Shown: positions 8,236-17,343, counted from the stretch's first letter. The stretch is 64,000 bases of DNA from Modestobacter sp. DSM 44400 (GCF_900107175.1 NZ_FNOZ01000022.1:1-64000); one strand, 5' to 3'. Made by a program: numbers and translations. The notes: a model not told the origin generated them from the letters alone.

Positions 8236-9168
8236 TCACGTGGACGCCGAGGCCAGCCGGGTCCGCGGGTCGATCGCACCCACGGCGAGGTCGACGATCA
8301 GGTTGATCAGGATGTAGGCGATGCCGATCAGCACGATCGCGCCCTGCACGACGGGTATGTTCTTGGTGGTGATTGAGGTGGCGAGGAAGCTGCCGACCCC
8401 CGCCCGACCGAAGATCACCTCGGTGACGGCGGCTCCGGTGAGGATGTTGCCGAACTGCAGCCCGATCATCGTCACGGCCGGGATGGACGAGTTGCGGAAG
8501 ACGTGGCCGAGCAGCACCCGGCGCTCGGAGCACCCCCGCGCGTTGGCCGACTTCACGTAGTCGCTGCGGTACTCCTCGATGACCCGGCCGCGGACGAGCC
8601 GGGTAAGGATCGCCGCGTACCCCCAGCCCAGCGAGACCGCGGGCAGGACGAGCGCCGCCGCGCTGCCGTCGTCGATCGCCGGTGCCCAGTTGAGGTTGAG
8701 GGAGAAGGCGAGCACCAGCAGGAGTGCGAGGAAGAAGTACGGGATCGCCACTCCGATGAAGGAGATGGTGCGCGAGACCAGGTCGAGCGCGGAGCCGGGG
8801 CGGATGCCGGCCACCAGGCCGAGGGGCACGCCGATGACGATCGCGATCAGCATCGCGGCGCCGGTGAGTTGCAGCGTGCTGGGCGTGCGGGACAGCAGCT
8901 CGCTGGCCACCGAGTTGTGGGTGACGTAGGAGGTGCCGAGGTCCCCGTGCAGCAACTGGCCCAGGAACGTGAGGTACTGCTGCCACAGCGGCTGGCTGAG
9001 GCCCAGCTGGTCGCGCAGGTCGTCGATCTGCTGCGGTGTGGCGTTGGAACCGAACAAGATCGCCTGGGCGGGGTCGCCGGGGACCATGTGGATCAGCACG
9101 AACGCGACCACCGTGATCCCGATGATCACCGGGACGGACGCGGCCAGGCGGCGGAGGACGAAGCCCAT
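8236..9168 (-). CDS. ABC importer permease, DppB type
   Basis: A 310-residue permease with the DppB layout: an N-terminal helix followed by VPGDPAQAILFG, a periplasmic stretch ending HGDLGTSYVT, five more helices and the EAA-type loop ANARGCSERRVLLGHVFRN. It forms the channel with the DppC-type protein. It is the first gene of the importer operon and lies 76 bases downstream of the Lrp-type regulator gene in the same direction, so it may share its transcript. Length is normal for the family. Confidence 0.92.
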   Translation of the reverse strand: MGFVLRRLAASVPVIIGITVVAFVLIHMVPGDPAQAILFGSNATPQQIDDLRDQLGLSQPLWQQYLTFLGQLLHGDLGTSYVTHNSVASELLSRTPSTLQLTGAAMLIAIVIGVPLGLVAGIRPGSALDLVSRTISFIGVAIPYFFLALLLVLAFSLNLNWAPAIDDGSAAALVLPAVSLGWGYAAILTRLVRGRVIEEYRSDYVKSANARGCSERRVLLGHVFRNSSIPAVTMIGLQFGNILTGAAVTEVIFGRAGVGSFLATSITTKNIPVVQGAIVLIGIAYILINLIVDLAVGAIDPRTRLASAST

Positions 9169-9244
9169 GCGGAGCTTTCTACTCCATCGAGGCTACGACC
9201 GTGTCTCACATCTCACGTTGGGCCCTGCCATCTTTCCGAAGTTA

Positions 9245-10351
9245 TTAGTATCCGATCTGGCGGAATCCTTCACCGCCTTGCCTGGTCGCGAGGCCGTCGG
9301 CGGCGTCGTTCGCGTGCTGGTGCGGGTCCTCCCGGGAGTCTCCCCAGATGGCGATGGGCACCACGCCGACGGCCCGTCCGCGGTGGTCGACCAGGCGGCC
9401 CATCCGCTTGACGGTGCGCAGCACGATGAGCCGGTCCATGATCCGCAGCTGCGGCAGCTGTTTGGCGATGGTCAGCTCCAGCCGGTGCACCTCCTCCACG
9501 GTGTGCAACCAGGCGCAGAACACGAGACTGGTAGCCGAGGACACGGTGGCGCACAGGCGCACCTGCCGCAGTTGGGTGAGGGTGCGGGCCGTGGCCGGCA
9601 GGCCGTCCACCGGGGCCTCCGCCCAGAGGTAGACCTGGACCGGAGTGCCCGACAGCTCGGCGGCCATGTCGGTGCGCGGCAGCAGGATGCGGGCCCCGAG
9701 CAGCCTGTGCACGTGCCGCCGGACGGTGGTCGGGCTGATGCCGGTCGCCTCCGCCAGTTCGGCGAGTGACGCGCGCCCATCGACCGACAGCAGCCGGGCG
9801 ATCTGCTGCACGTCCGGCGTCAAGGTCACGGTGTCCGCGCCCACGACGGAGGGGTCGACGGCGGGTCGGGACCGTTCCAGGACACGCTGCCCAGGACCGT
9901 CCAGCTCCACCAGGCGCCACGACGAACCCTCGGTGTAAATCTTGGTGGCAACCCGGACGCGGGTCCGCAGGATGCTGGGCATGGTCCCGATGTGGTCCAG
10001 CAGGTAGTGGGAGAGCGTCGCGAGGTCTGCGGCGGCGATGGTGAGCAGGATGTCGGCGCTGCCCGTGGTGATCTCCACGGTCACCACGAACTCGTGCCGC
10101 GCCAGTTCGCTGGCCACCTCCTGGCGCTTGGCCGGCGCGCAGTCGATCTCCACGTAGGCCAGGCACTGCTGGGCCCAGCGCGTCATCCCCGGCGCCGCGG
10201 TGACCCATGCGGTGCCGTCGCTGGTGATTCGCCGCCACCGCCGGGCCGCGGTGACCCCACTGATCCCCAGGGCCTCACCGACGTCGGACCACGAGGCGCG
10301 CGGGGAGATCTGCAAGGCGCCGATCAGCGCTCGATCATCATCGGACAGCAT
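9245..10351 (-). CDS. Double Lrp/AsnC-type transcription regulator
   Basis: A 368-residue regulator made of two Lrp/AsnC units in tandem. Each unit has a helix-turn-helix (SWSDVGEALGISGVTAARRW near residues 20-40, and ASLAELAEATGISPTTVRRH near 200-220) followed by a ligand-sensing RAM-like domain. Usual Lrp proteins are about 150 residues, so this is a duplication or fusion, a form known in actinobacteria. The ATG at 10351 is preferred because GGAGG lies 8 bases upstream; an ATG at 10366 lacks a ribosome site. Position between importer and catabolic operon makes it the likely local regulator. Confidence 0.88.
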   Translation of the reverse strand: MLSDDDRALIGALQISPRASWSDVGEALGISGVTAARRWRRITSDGTAWVTAAPGMTRWAQQCLAYVEIDCAPAKRQEVASELARHEFVVTVEITTGSADILLTIAAADLATLSHYLLDHIGTMPSILRTRVRVATKIYTEGSSWRLVELDGPGQRVLERSRPAVDPSVVGADTVTLTPDVQQIARLLSVDGRASLAELAEATGISPTTVRRHVHRLLGARILLPRTDMAAELSGTPVQVYLWAEAPVDGLPATARTLTQLRQVRLCATVSSATSLVFCAWLHTVEEVHRLELTIAKQLPQLRIMDRLIVLRTVKRMGRLVDHRGRAVGVVPIAIWGDSREDPHQHANDAADGLATRQGGEGFRQIGY

Positions 10352-10659
10352 GGCGGATGCCTCCATGGAAGGCGCTTTCTTGGTCGATTTGTTGAAGGAT
10401 ACGAGTTCGAAACCTCGCGTTCCTTACGCTCCCGACAATGTTTGAAGCCGAAGGGGTTGATGACCTACAGGGCGTTGCTGCGCTCGCGCGCCGGCGGTCC
10501 GGCGCTGGGCCTCGTCGAGCCCCCCGTACGGGCCCTCCGCGATGCCCCGCGGCTCCCGCACCGACGATCCCGCGACGGCACCGGCGGCCACCGCGCCTGC
10601 CCCAAGCTGACGACTGCACCCGCCCCTCCTCCCGTCCCCCCGAGCAACGGAGAAAGATC
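10352..10659. promoter_or_regulatory. Divergent control region with operator-like palindrome
   Basis: This 308-base stretch separates the regulator gene from the binding-protein gene. GGATACGAG (10397-10405) and CTCGCGTTCC (10414-10423) form an imperfect palindrome around TTCGAA. That symmetry is what Lrp/AsnC proteins often bind, and the position between divergent units fits auto-regulation. The proposal rests on symmetry and position only. I see no small gene in the stretch. Confidence 0.4.
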
Positions 10660-12348
10660 ATGAGCGACGTCATCACGCCCGCCGGAGCGGACGCCGGAGC
10701 ATTCGGCCAGTCCGTCCGGGCCCCTGTCAGCCGTCGCACAGTGCTCAAGGCGGGCGGCGCCGGGCTGATCGGGCTGGGTCTGAGTTCACTGCTGGCCGCC
10801 TGCGGCGGAGGCCCGGGCTCCGGGACGGCCAGCGGCACGAAGACGCTGACGGTCGGGGTCTTCCAGGAGCCGGACTCACTCGACCCCGCCGCCACCGGCC
10901 TGGCCATGGTCTCGATGATGATCTCGCACATCTTCGACCCGCTCGTGTGGTGGCTGCCCAACGACTCGGGGGAGAACGAGTTCTACCCCGGCCTGGCAGA
11001 GAGCTACGAGGTCTCCCCGGACGCCACCACCTACACGTTCAAGCTGCGCCAGGACGTCGACTTCCACGACGGCACCCACTTCGACGCCAACGCCGTCAAG
11101 GCCAACCTCGACCACGTCGTCGACCCGGCCACCAAGTCCCGCAGCGCCATCGGGTCGCTGGGTCCCTACCAGGAGACCGTGGTCGTCGACCAGTACACCG
11201 CGCAGGTGGTGTTCAACTCGCCGAACGCCGCCTTCGAGCGCGAGATGACCACCGTCCTGTTCGGGATGCAGTCACCGGCGGCCATCGAGAAGTACGGGGC
11301 CGCCGACGTGGCCGCCCACCCGACCGGCACGGGGCCGTTCACGTTCGTCGAGTACGTCAACCAGGACCGCGTCAGCCTGAAGCGCAACGACGCGTACGCC
11401 TGGGGCCCCACGGCCTTCGGTGAGGCCGGCCCGGCGAAGCTGGAGACGCTGACCTTCAAGATCCTTCTCGACACGAACGCGCGCTACAACGCGCTGCGCG
11501 GCGGGCAGATCCAGATGGCCATGAACCTGGACCCCGACACCATCCAGAACGTGAAGAGCTCCGGCGAGCTGACCCACTACGACGTGCCGTCGACCGGTCA
11601 GCCCTACGGCTACCCGATCAACGTGACCAAGGGCCCGACCGACGACGTCCGGGTGCGGCAGGCGATCCTCTACGCCGTCGATCAGGACAAGCTCAACGAG
11701 GGCACGCTGCGCGGCGCGTACACGGCCGCGCACAATTTCCTGACGCCCACCACCCCGGGATACGCGGAGTCCGTCGACTCGAAGTACGCCTACGACCCGG
11801 AGAAGGCGAAGAGCCTGCTGGAGGAAGCCGGCTGGACGGCGGGTCCGGACGGGACGCGCAGCAAGGCCGGCCAGCCGCTGACCCTGGACATCCTGATCCA
11901 GACCGCGAACGGCTTCGACCTGCCCACCCAGTTCGTGGTGAACGCCCTGAAGGAGGTCGGGTTCACCTCGAATACAACGTCGCAGCCGTTCACCACGGCC
12001 GCCGCGTCGTACAACCAGGGCGTGCAGAACCTCTCGGCGATCTTCTACTACGACGTTGACCCCTACCTGATGAAGGGCCTGGTCTCCAGCGACCAGATCG
12101 CCAGTGGCTTCAACTGGGCGCACTACAGCAACCCGGCGATCGATGCCGCCATCGCCCAGGCCAACTCCATCGTCGACACCGACCAGCGGACGGCGGCTTA
12201 CGAGGCGATCACTACGACGCTGATGGAGGACGCGATCTTCCTGCCGCTGTGGAACGTCAGCGGGATCTACTCGGGCGTGAAGAACCTCAAAGACGTGATG
12301 TTCGGCGCGACCGGCTACTCCTACTACCACGTCGCGAGCTTCGCCTGA
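10660..12348 (+). CDS. Tat-exported lipoprotein, solute-binding protein of ABC importer
   Basis: A 562-residue extracellular binding protein of the SBP_bac_5 (peptide/nickel) type. The N-terminus has a twin-arginine motif SRRTVLK at residues 24-30 and a lipobox LLAAC with the lipid Cys at 48, so the folded protein is exported by Tat and anchored. GGAGAAAG lies 7 bases before the ATG at 10660. The mature part follows the family (DPAATGLAM near the start, FHDGTHFDANAVKANLDHV). It delivers the substrate to the importer encoded divergently and heads the catabolic operon. Confidence 0.93.
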   Translation: MSDVITPAGADAGAFGQSVRAPVSRRTVLKAGGAGLIGLGLSSLLAACGGGPGSGTASGTKTLTVGVFQEPDSLDPAATGLAMVSMMISHIFDPLVWWLPNDSGENEFYPGLAESYEVSPDATTYTFKLRQDVDFHDGTHFDANAVKANLDHVVDPATKSRSAIGSLGPYQETVVVDQYTAQVVFNSPNAAFEREMTTVLFGMQSPAAIEKYGAADVAAHPTGTGPFTFVEYVNQDRVSLKRNDAYAWGPTAFGEAGPAKLETLTFKILLDTNARYNALRGGQIQMAMNLDPDTIQNVKSSGELTHYDVPSTGQPYGYPINVTKGPTDDVRVRQAILYAVDQDKLNEGTLRGAYTAAHNFLTPTTPGYAESVDSKYAYDPEKAKSLLEEAGWTAGPDGTRSKAGQPLTLDILIQTANGFDLPTQFVVNALKEVGFTSNTTSQPFTTAAASYNQGVQNLSAIFYYDVDPYLMKGLVSSDQIASGFNWAHYSNPAIDAAIAQANSIVDTDQRTAAYEAITTTLMEDAIFLPLWNVSGIYSGVKNLKDVMFGATGYSYYHVASFA

Positions 12349-12365
12349 GCCGGGAGACCACCCAC

Positions 12366-13106
12366 ATGATCTTCGACATGCACATGCACATCGAGAACTC
12401 CACGGCGCTGGGGTGGCAGATGTCAGCCGAGGACTGCATCCGCGCGATGGACGAGGCCGGCGTCGAGCGCGCCGCGGTCATGACGCTCACCGACCTGCCC
12501 GGGCTCAACCCGGCGGGTCTGGAGCTCATCGCCGAGGCGTGCGCGAACCACCCGGGCCGGCTCTACGGCTTCCTCCGGCTGAACCCGGCACTGCTGGAGA
12601 CGTCCAAGGAGCTGCTCACCCGGGCCGTGCAGGAGCTGGGTTTCCGCGGGCTGAAGCTGCATCCGGTCTCCACGCTGCAGCACCCGGGCGGGGCCGCGAC
12701 CATCGAGCTGGTCCGGCACGCCGGGGAGTTGGGGGTGCCGACGCTGTTCCACTGCGGCGACGAGCCACTGAGCACGCCGCTGTCGGTGGCCCAGACGGCG
12801 GCGGCCTGCCCGGACGCGACGATTGTGCTGGGGCACATGGGTGGCTACTTCCACGTCGACGAGGCGATCGACGTCGCCGAGCGCCACGGCAACGTAGTCC
12901 TGGAGACCTCCGCCATGCCGTACCCGGACAAGATCCGGGCGGCGGTCGTGCGGATCGGGGCCGACCGCGTTGTGTTCGGCAGCGACGGGCCGGTCAGCTC
13001 GCCGGCGCTGGAGCGGCAGAAGGTCGTGATCGCCGGGCTCGGGCACGAGGCCGCCGACCTGGTGCTGGGCGGCAACGCCGACCGGATGTTGGGGTTGGCC
13101 GCATGA
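12366..13106 (+). CDS. Metal-dependent amidohydrolase, ACMSD-like fold
   Basis: A 246-residue TIM-barrel hydrolase of the amidohydrolase_2 type. The metal site looks complete: HxH at residues 6-8 (DMHMH), His in LKLHP, His in LFHCGD, His in LGHMGG and Asp in FGSDGP. Such enzymes hydrolyse or decarboxylate small carboxylated or lactone/amide compounds in the cytoplasm. The gene is 17 bases after the binding-protein gene and overlaps the next gene by 4 bases (ATGA). The next gene encodes a paralogue that has lost most of these ligands. Confidence 0.88.
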   Translation: MIFDMHMHIENSTALGWQMSAEDCIRAMDEAGVERAAVMTLTDLPGLNPAGLELIAEACANHPGRLYGFLRLNPALLETSKELLTRAVQELGFRGLKLHPVSTLQHPGGAATIELVRHAGELGVPTLFHCGDEPLSTPLSVAQTAAACPDATIVLGHMGGYFHVDEAIDVAERHGNVVLETSAMPYPDKIRAAVVRIGADRVVFGSDGPVSSPALERQKVVIAGLGHEAADLVLGGNADRMLGLAA

Positions 13107-13846
13107 TCGTCGACGGCCTGGTTCACCTGGGGACGTCCCACTTCGGCTACGAGCTGGACGCCATCACCGCGTTGGCCGGCATGAACGCGGTGGGCACCGA
13201 CGTGGCGATCGCCGTCCCGGTGCACCCGAAGGGCGCCGACTTCGTCCCCGTCAACGACGCGGTGGCCGCGGCGGCCCGCGCGTCGCAGGGCCGGTTGGTG
13301 ACGCTCGCCCGGGTCGACCCCTGGAACGGTCCGGCCGCCGTCGCCGAGCTCCGCCGGGCGGTGGGCAACGGCGCCCGGGGGCTGTTCCTGCACCCCGGTG
13401 AGGAGCACTTCCGGATCAACGACGACCGGGTACGCCCGCTGGCCGAGGCCGCCGCCGAGCTGGGCGTGCCGGTGGTGGTGGCGGCCGGTTTCCACCTGTA
13501 CTCCGAACCCCTGCAACTGGGCCGGGCCGCGCAGTTCGCTCCGGGCAACCCCTTCGTGCTGACCAACGGCGGGCAGCTCAACATCTCCGGTCTGATGGGC
13601 TTCGACGCCGAGCTGGCGTTGGCAAACGACAACGTCCTGGTGCAGACCAGCGGCATGTACCGCGAGGACTTCCTCGAGGGGGTGGTGGCGACGTTCGGCC
13701 CCGAGCGGCTGATGTTCGCCACCGCCGCGCCGCAGATGGACATGTCTTACGAGCGGAAGCGGGTGGAGCTGGCCCACTTCACCGACGCCGAGCGCGCACT
13801 CATCCTGGGCGGGAACGCCCAACGCGTGTTCGGGCTGCCGGCGTGA
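13103..13846 (+). CDS. Amidohydrolase-fold paralogue lacking most metal ligands
   Basis: A 247-residue protein of the same fold as its upstream neighbour, but with the site eroded. The first HxH His is Leu (DGLVH), LFHCGD is replaced by VVAAGF, LGHMGG by LTNGGQ and FGSDGP by FATAAP. Only the His in VH and LHP remain. By alignment it should not bind metal like a normal member, so it may be a partner or regulatory subunit of the upstream enzyme, or have a metal-free activity. It overlaps both neighbours by 4 bases, so it is co-translated. The alignment was made by eye. Confidence 0.8.
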   Translation: MIVDGLVHLGTSHFGYELDAITALAGMNAVGTDVAIAVPVHPKGADFVPVNDAVAAAARASQGRLVTLARVDPWNGPAAVAELRRAVGNGARGLFLHPGEEHFRINDDRVRPLAEAAAELGVPVVVAAGFHLYSEPLQLGRAAQFAPGNPFVLTNGGQLNISGLMGFDAELALANDNVLVQTSGMYREDFLEGVVATFGPERLMFATAAPQMDMSYERKRVELAHFTDAERALILGGNAQRVFGLPA

Positions 13847-14616
13847 GTCAGGCGGGGCCGGGCGGGCTGCTCCGCGGTCGCACGGCGCTGGTCACCGGCG
13901 CGGCCAGCGGCATCGGGGCGGCGATCGCCCTGGCCTATGCCGAGGCCGGTGCCCGGCTGGCCATCGCCGACCGCGCACCCGGTCCGGGCCTGGACCAGGT
14001 GCGCGCCTCTTGTGAGGCGCTGGGCGCAGAGGTCGTGGAGGTACACGCGGACGTCTCCGACGAGGCCGAGGTCGAGCGGATGTTCGCCGAGGCCCGGGCC
14101 GGTCTCGGGCTGATCGACGTCCTGGTCGCCAACGCCGGCATCCTCACCGAGTCCCCTGTCGCGGACATGCCGACGGCGCTGTTCGACGAGATGATCGCCG
14201 TCAACCTTCGCAGCGTCTTCCTGTGCTGCCGGGCGGCGGTGCCGCCGATGATCGAGGCCGGCTTCGGCCGGATCATCAACACCGCCTCGCAGGTGGGCCA
14301 GCGCGGTGGTGCCGGGCTGGCCCACTATGCCGCCGCCAAGGCCGGCGTCATCGGGTTCACCAAGTCCCTGGCCCGCGAGCTCGGCGGAACCGGCGTGACA
14401 GCCAACTGCATCGCCCCCGGCCCCATCAACACCCCGCTCGGCGGCGAGCTGTCCGAGGAGTGGACGAGCTCGCTGATGGCCGGGCTGCCCCTCAAGCGGT
14501 CCGGAGAACCTTCCGAGGTGGCGCCCACCGCCGTCCTGCTGGCCAGCGACCCGGGCGGGAACCTCTACACCGGCGCGACGCTCGGCCCCAACAGCGGAGA
14601 CGTGATGTTCTCGTGA
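13843..14616 (+). CDS. SDR-family dehydrogenase/reductase
   Basis: A 257-residue short-chain dehydrogenase. It has the nucleotide-binding TGAASGIG near residue 18, NAG at the end of strand 4, a Ser in NTAS and the catalytic YAAAK. The acidic residue after strand 2 (AIADRAP) hints at NAD rather than NADP. It likely oxidises an alcohol or reduces a keto group on the pathway intermediate. The GTG start overlaps the previous stop (GTGA), and the second SDR gene overlaps its end in the same way. Confidence 0.9.
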   Translation: MSQAGPGGLLRGRTALVTGAASGIGAAIALAYAEAGARLAIADRAPGPGLDQVRASCEALGAEVVEVHADVSDEAEVERMFAEARAGLGLIDVLVANAGILTESPVADMPTALFDEMIAVNLRSVFLCCRAAVPPMIEAGFGRIINTASQVGQRGGAGLAHYAAAKAGVIGFTKSLARELGGTGVTANCIAPGPINTPLGGELSEEWTSSLMAGLPLKRSGEPSEVAPTAVLLASDPGGNLYTGATLGPNSGDVMFS

Positions 14617-15368
14617 CCGCGGTGCTGGTCACCGGCGGAGCCAGCGGGATCGGGCGGGCGACCGCGGTGCGGGCCGCGGGCGGCGGCGCGGACGTCGCCG
14701 TCGGCACGTTCACCGGCGACCCCTACGACGCCGCGGCGGTGGTGGCCGAGATCGAGGCCGCGGGTGGATCGGCGTTCGCGGTGGACGCCGACGTGCGCAG
14801 CACGCCGGGGATGGCGACGGCCGTCGCGGCGACCGTCGAGCGCTTCGGCGGGCTGGACGCCGTCGTCGCCAACGCCGGCATCCTCAAGCTGGCTCCGCTG
14901 ACGGTACTCACCGACGAGGACTGGCACCGTATCGTCGACGTCGACCTGACCGGGGTGATGCGCACCGTGCGCGCGGCCGCGCCGGTGCTGCCCGCCGGCG
15001 GCGCGGTCGTGGTCACCTCCAGCATCGCCGGTGCCGCCATCGGCTGGCGGGGCCACACCCCGTACGCGGCCTCGAAGGCCGGCCTGCTCGGGTTCGTCCG
15101 CAGTGCCGCACTTGAGCTCGGGCCTCTCGGCATCCGGATCAACGCCGTGCTACCCGGCGTCATCGCGTCGCCGCAGTCGCTGGACCCGGTCAACTCCGGC
15201 GGACCGGAGGGGCTCGCGCGGTCCGCGCCGACCATCCCGCTCGGCCGGGTCGGTCAGCCCGCGGACGTCGCCGACGTCATCTGGTTCCTGCTGTCCCCGG
15301 CCGCGCGGTACGTCACCGGCCAGCACCTGACCATCGACGGCGGCCTGACCGCGGTGTGGCCGACGTGA
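14613..15368 (+). CDS. Second SDR-family dehydrogenase/reductase
   Basis: A 251-residue short-chain dehydrogenase with TGGASGIG near the N-terminus, NAGIL, VTSSIAG and the catalytic YAASK. It is only moderately similar to the SDR upstream, so the two probably act on different steps rather than being a recent duplicate. GTG at 14613 overlaps the upstream stop by 4 bases. The gene's end overlaps the cysteine hydrolase gene. Confidence 0.9.
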   Translation: MTAVLVTGGASGIGRATAVRAAGGGADVAVGTFTGDPYDAAAVVAEIEAAGGSAFAVDADVRSTPGMATAVAATVERFGGLDAVVANAGILKLAPLTVLTDEDWHRIVDVDLTGVMRTVRAAAPVLPAGGAVVVTSSIAGAAIGWRGHTPYAASKAGLLGFVRSAALELGPLGIRINAVLPGVIASPQSLDPVNSGGPEGLARSAPTIPLGRVGQPADVADVIWFLLSPAARYVTGQHLTIDGGLTAVWPT

Positions 15369-16066
15369 TCATCATCGAGGGCAAGGAAGTCCTCACCGAG
15401 CTGGCCGAACTGGTCGACCCCGCGCACACCGCGCTGCTCCTGGTCGACATGCAGCGCGACTTCGTCGAGCCCGACGGGGTCTTCGGGTCCCTCGGCGTGG
15501 ACCTGTCGATATACGCCGCGATGCGGCCCCGGCTCGCGGCACTGCTGACTGCCGCCCGCCACGCCGGAGTGCTGGTGGTGCACATCCAGAACACGACGTT
15601 GCCCGGGCGACGGAGCGACTCTCCGGCGCAGCTGCGGTTCAACCTGCGGATGCTCGCACCGGCCCGACGGGACGGGCCGCCGCTGCGGTACACCGTCGCC
15701 GGGACGGCGGGGGAGCAGTTCGTCGAGGAGCTGGCGCCGCGGCCGGAGGAGCTGGTGGTCCACAAGCACCGCTCCAGCGCCTTCTGGGGCACGGACCTGG
15801 AGCTGCTGCTGCGCAGCAACGGCGTCCGGACGGTCGTGGTCGGCGGGTGCACCACCGAGGGCTGCGTCGAGTCCACGGCCCGGGACGCGATGTTCTGCGA
15901 CCTGTACGTGGTGCTGGCCGAGGACTGCGTCGGCAGCGACGACCGGGCCCAGCACGATGCCTCCCTGTTCCTGATGCGCCACCGTTTCGACCTGGCCACC
16001 GGTCAGGCCGTCGCGGACACCTGGCGCGACCCGACGCACCCGATCCCCGAGGAGTTAACTCCGTGA
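15365..16066 (+). CDS. Isochorismatase-like cysteine hydrolase
   Basis: A 233-residue cysteine hydrolase. The catalytic triad of the family is visible: Asp in LLVDMQRDF, Lys in VVHKHRSSAF and Cys in GGCTTEGCV. Relatives include N-carbamoylsarcosine amidohydrolase and RutB-type enzymes that cleave carbamoyl or amide bonds with release of ammonia. I chose GTG at 15365, which overlaps the upstream TGA by 4 bases like every other junction here; GTG at 15356 is possible. Together with the AllC-like gene it points to a C-N bond-cleaving pathway. Confidence 0.88.
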   Translation: MIIIEGKEVLTELAELVDPAHTALLLVDMQRDFVEPDGVFGSLGVDLSIYAAMRPRLAALLTAARHAGVLVVHIQNTTLPGRRSDSPAQLRFNLRMLAPARRDGPPLRYTVAGTAGEQFVEELAPRPEELVVHKHRSSAFWGTDLELLLRSNGVRTVVVGGCTTEGCVESTARDAMFCDLYVVLAEDCVGSDDRAQHDASLFLMRHRFDLATGQAVADTWRDPTHPIPEELTP

Positions 16067-17343
16067 CGACCACGACCGCCGGCCCCACCGTTCCGGCCCT
16101 GCTGCGCGCCATCGCCGACACCGGTCGCGACCGCACCCGCGGCGGCTACTCCCGGCACTTGTTTAGCGACGCCGAGATGGACCTCCGCGAATGGTTCCTC
16201 GCCGAGGCGACCGCCCGCGGCCTGGAGACCGAGATCGACCGCAACGCCAACCTGTGGGCGTGGTGGCGCCCCGGGGGCGCCGCGGCGCAGGAGCGGGCCA
16301 TCGTCACCGGCTCCCACCTGGACTCCGTCCCCGGCGGTGGCGCCTTCGACGGCCCGCTGGGCGTGGTTTCCGCCCTGGCGACGGTCGACCTGCTCCGCGC
16401 CGCCGGTCTCCAGCCCCGCCGTCCGCTGGGCATCGTTGTCTTCGCCGAGGAGGAGGGCGGCCGCTTCGGCGTCGCATGCCTGGGTTCCCGCCTGCTCACC
16501 GGCACGACCACCCCTGACGCAGCGCTCGCCCTGACCGACCCCGACGGGAACACTCTGGCCGAGTCCGCCGCACGCGTGGGGGTCGACGCCACCCGGTTCG
16601 GCGCCGACCCCGACCGGCTGGACCGCATCGCCTGCTTCGTCGAGCTGCACGTTGAGCAGGGCCGGGGGCTCATCGACCTCGGCCAGCCGATCGCGCTCGC
16701 CTCCTCGGTGCTCGCCCACGGCCGCTGGCACCTCCGCTTCACCGGGGAGGGTAACCACGCCGGCGCAACGCCGATGGACTCCCGCCACGACCCCCTCCTG
16801 CCCGCCGCGCAGACTGTGCTCGCCGCCCGCCGTGCCGCCGCCGCAGGGGAGTCGCTCCGGGCCACCGTGGGCCGGCTCCGGCCGCACCCAGGCGGCACCA
16901 ACGTCATTGCCTCCGCCGTCGACCTGTGGATGGACGCCCGCGGCCCGGACGCCCCCGTCACGCAGGCCATGGTCGCGGAGATAGCCGCCGCCGCACACGA
17001 GGCCGCTGCCGCGGAGGGCTGCCGGGTGGAGATCCGCGAGGAGTCCGCCAGCGGCGCCGTCCACTTCGACCTCGCGCTGCGCGACCAGCTGCACTCCGCC
17101 CTCACCACGCCGGCGGCCCTGGCCGGCACCGGCGCCACCGGCCTGCCCGTGCTGGCCACCGGCGCCGGGCACGACGCGGCGATCCTCGGCGCCGCCCCGG
17201 GCACCCGACGCATCCCCACCGCGATGCTGTTCGTCCGCAACCCCACTGGCGTGTCGCATTCCCCGGCCGAGTTCGCCGAGGACGACGACTGCGAGCGCGG
17301 CGGCACCGCCCTCGCCACGGTGCTCACCCAGCTGTTGAGCTGA
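16063..17343 (+). CDS. AllC-like M20 amidohydrolase (N-carbamoyl or allantoate type)
   Basis: A 426-residue zinc/manganese hydrolase of the allantoate amidohydrolase / N-carbamoyl-L-amino acid hydrolase group. Ligand and active-site motifs are present in order: TGSHLDSVPGGGAFDGPLG, FAEEEGG, ELHVEQG, NHAGATPMDSRHD and GAGHDAA. The product removes a carbamoyl or ureido group. GTG at 16063 overlaps the upstream stop. It is the last gene of the catabolic operon. The exact substrate cannot be told from motifs because allantoate, ureidoglycine and N-carbamoyl amino acid enzymes share them. Confidence 0.9.
   Translation: MTTTTAGPTVPALLRAIADTGRDRTRGGYSRHLFSDAEMDLREWFLAEATARGLETEIDRNANLWAWWRPGGAAAQERAIVTGSHLDSVPGGGAFDGPLGVVSALATVDLLRAAGLQPRRPLGIVVFAEEEGGRFGVACLGSRLLTGTTTPDAALALTDPDGNTLAESAARVGVDATRFGADPDRLDRIACFVELHVEQGRGLIDLGQPIALASSVLAHGRWHLRFTGEGNHAGATPMDSRHDPLLPAAQTVLAARRAAAAGESLRATVGRLRPHPGGTNVIASAVDLWMDARGPDAPVTQAMVAEIAAAAHEAAAAEGCRVEIREESASGAVHFDLALRDQLHSALTTPAALAGTGATGLPVLATGAGHDAAILGAAPGTRRIPTAMLFVRNPTGVSHSPAEFAEDDDCERGGTALATVLTQLLS

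Noticed and set aside
10400-10420. tRNA T-loop-like GAGTTCGAAACCTC
   Set aside because: No acceptor, D or anticodon arms can be folded around it; it is better explained as part of a palindrome between divergent genes.
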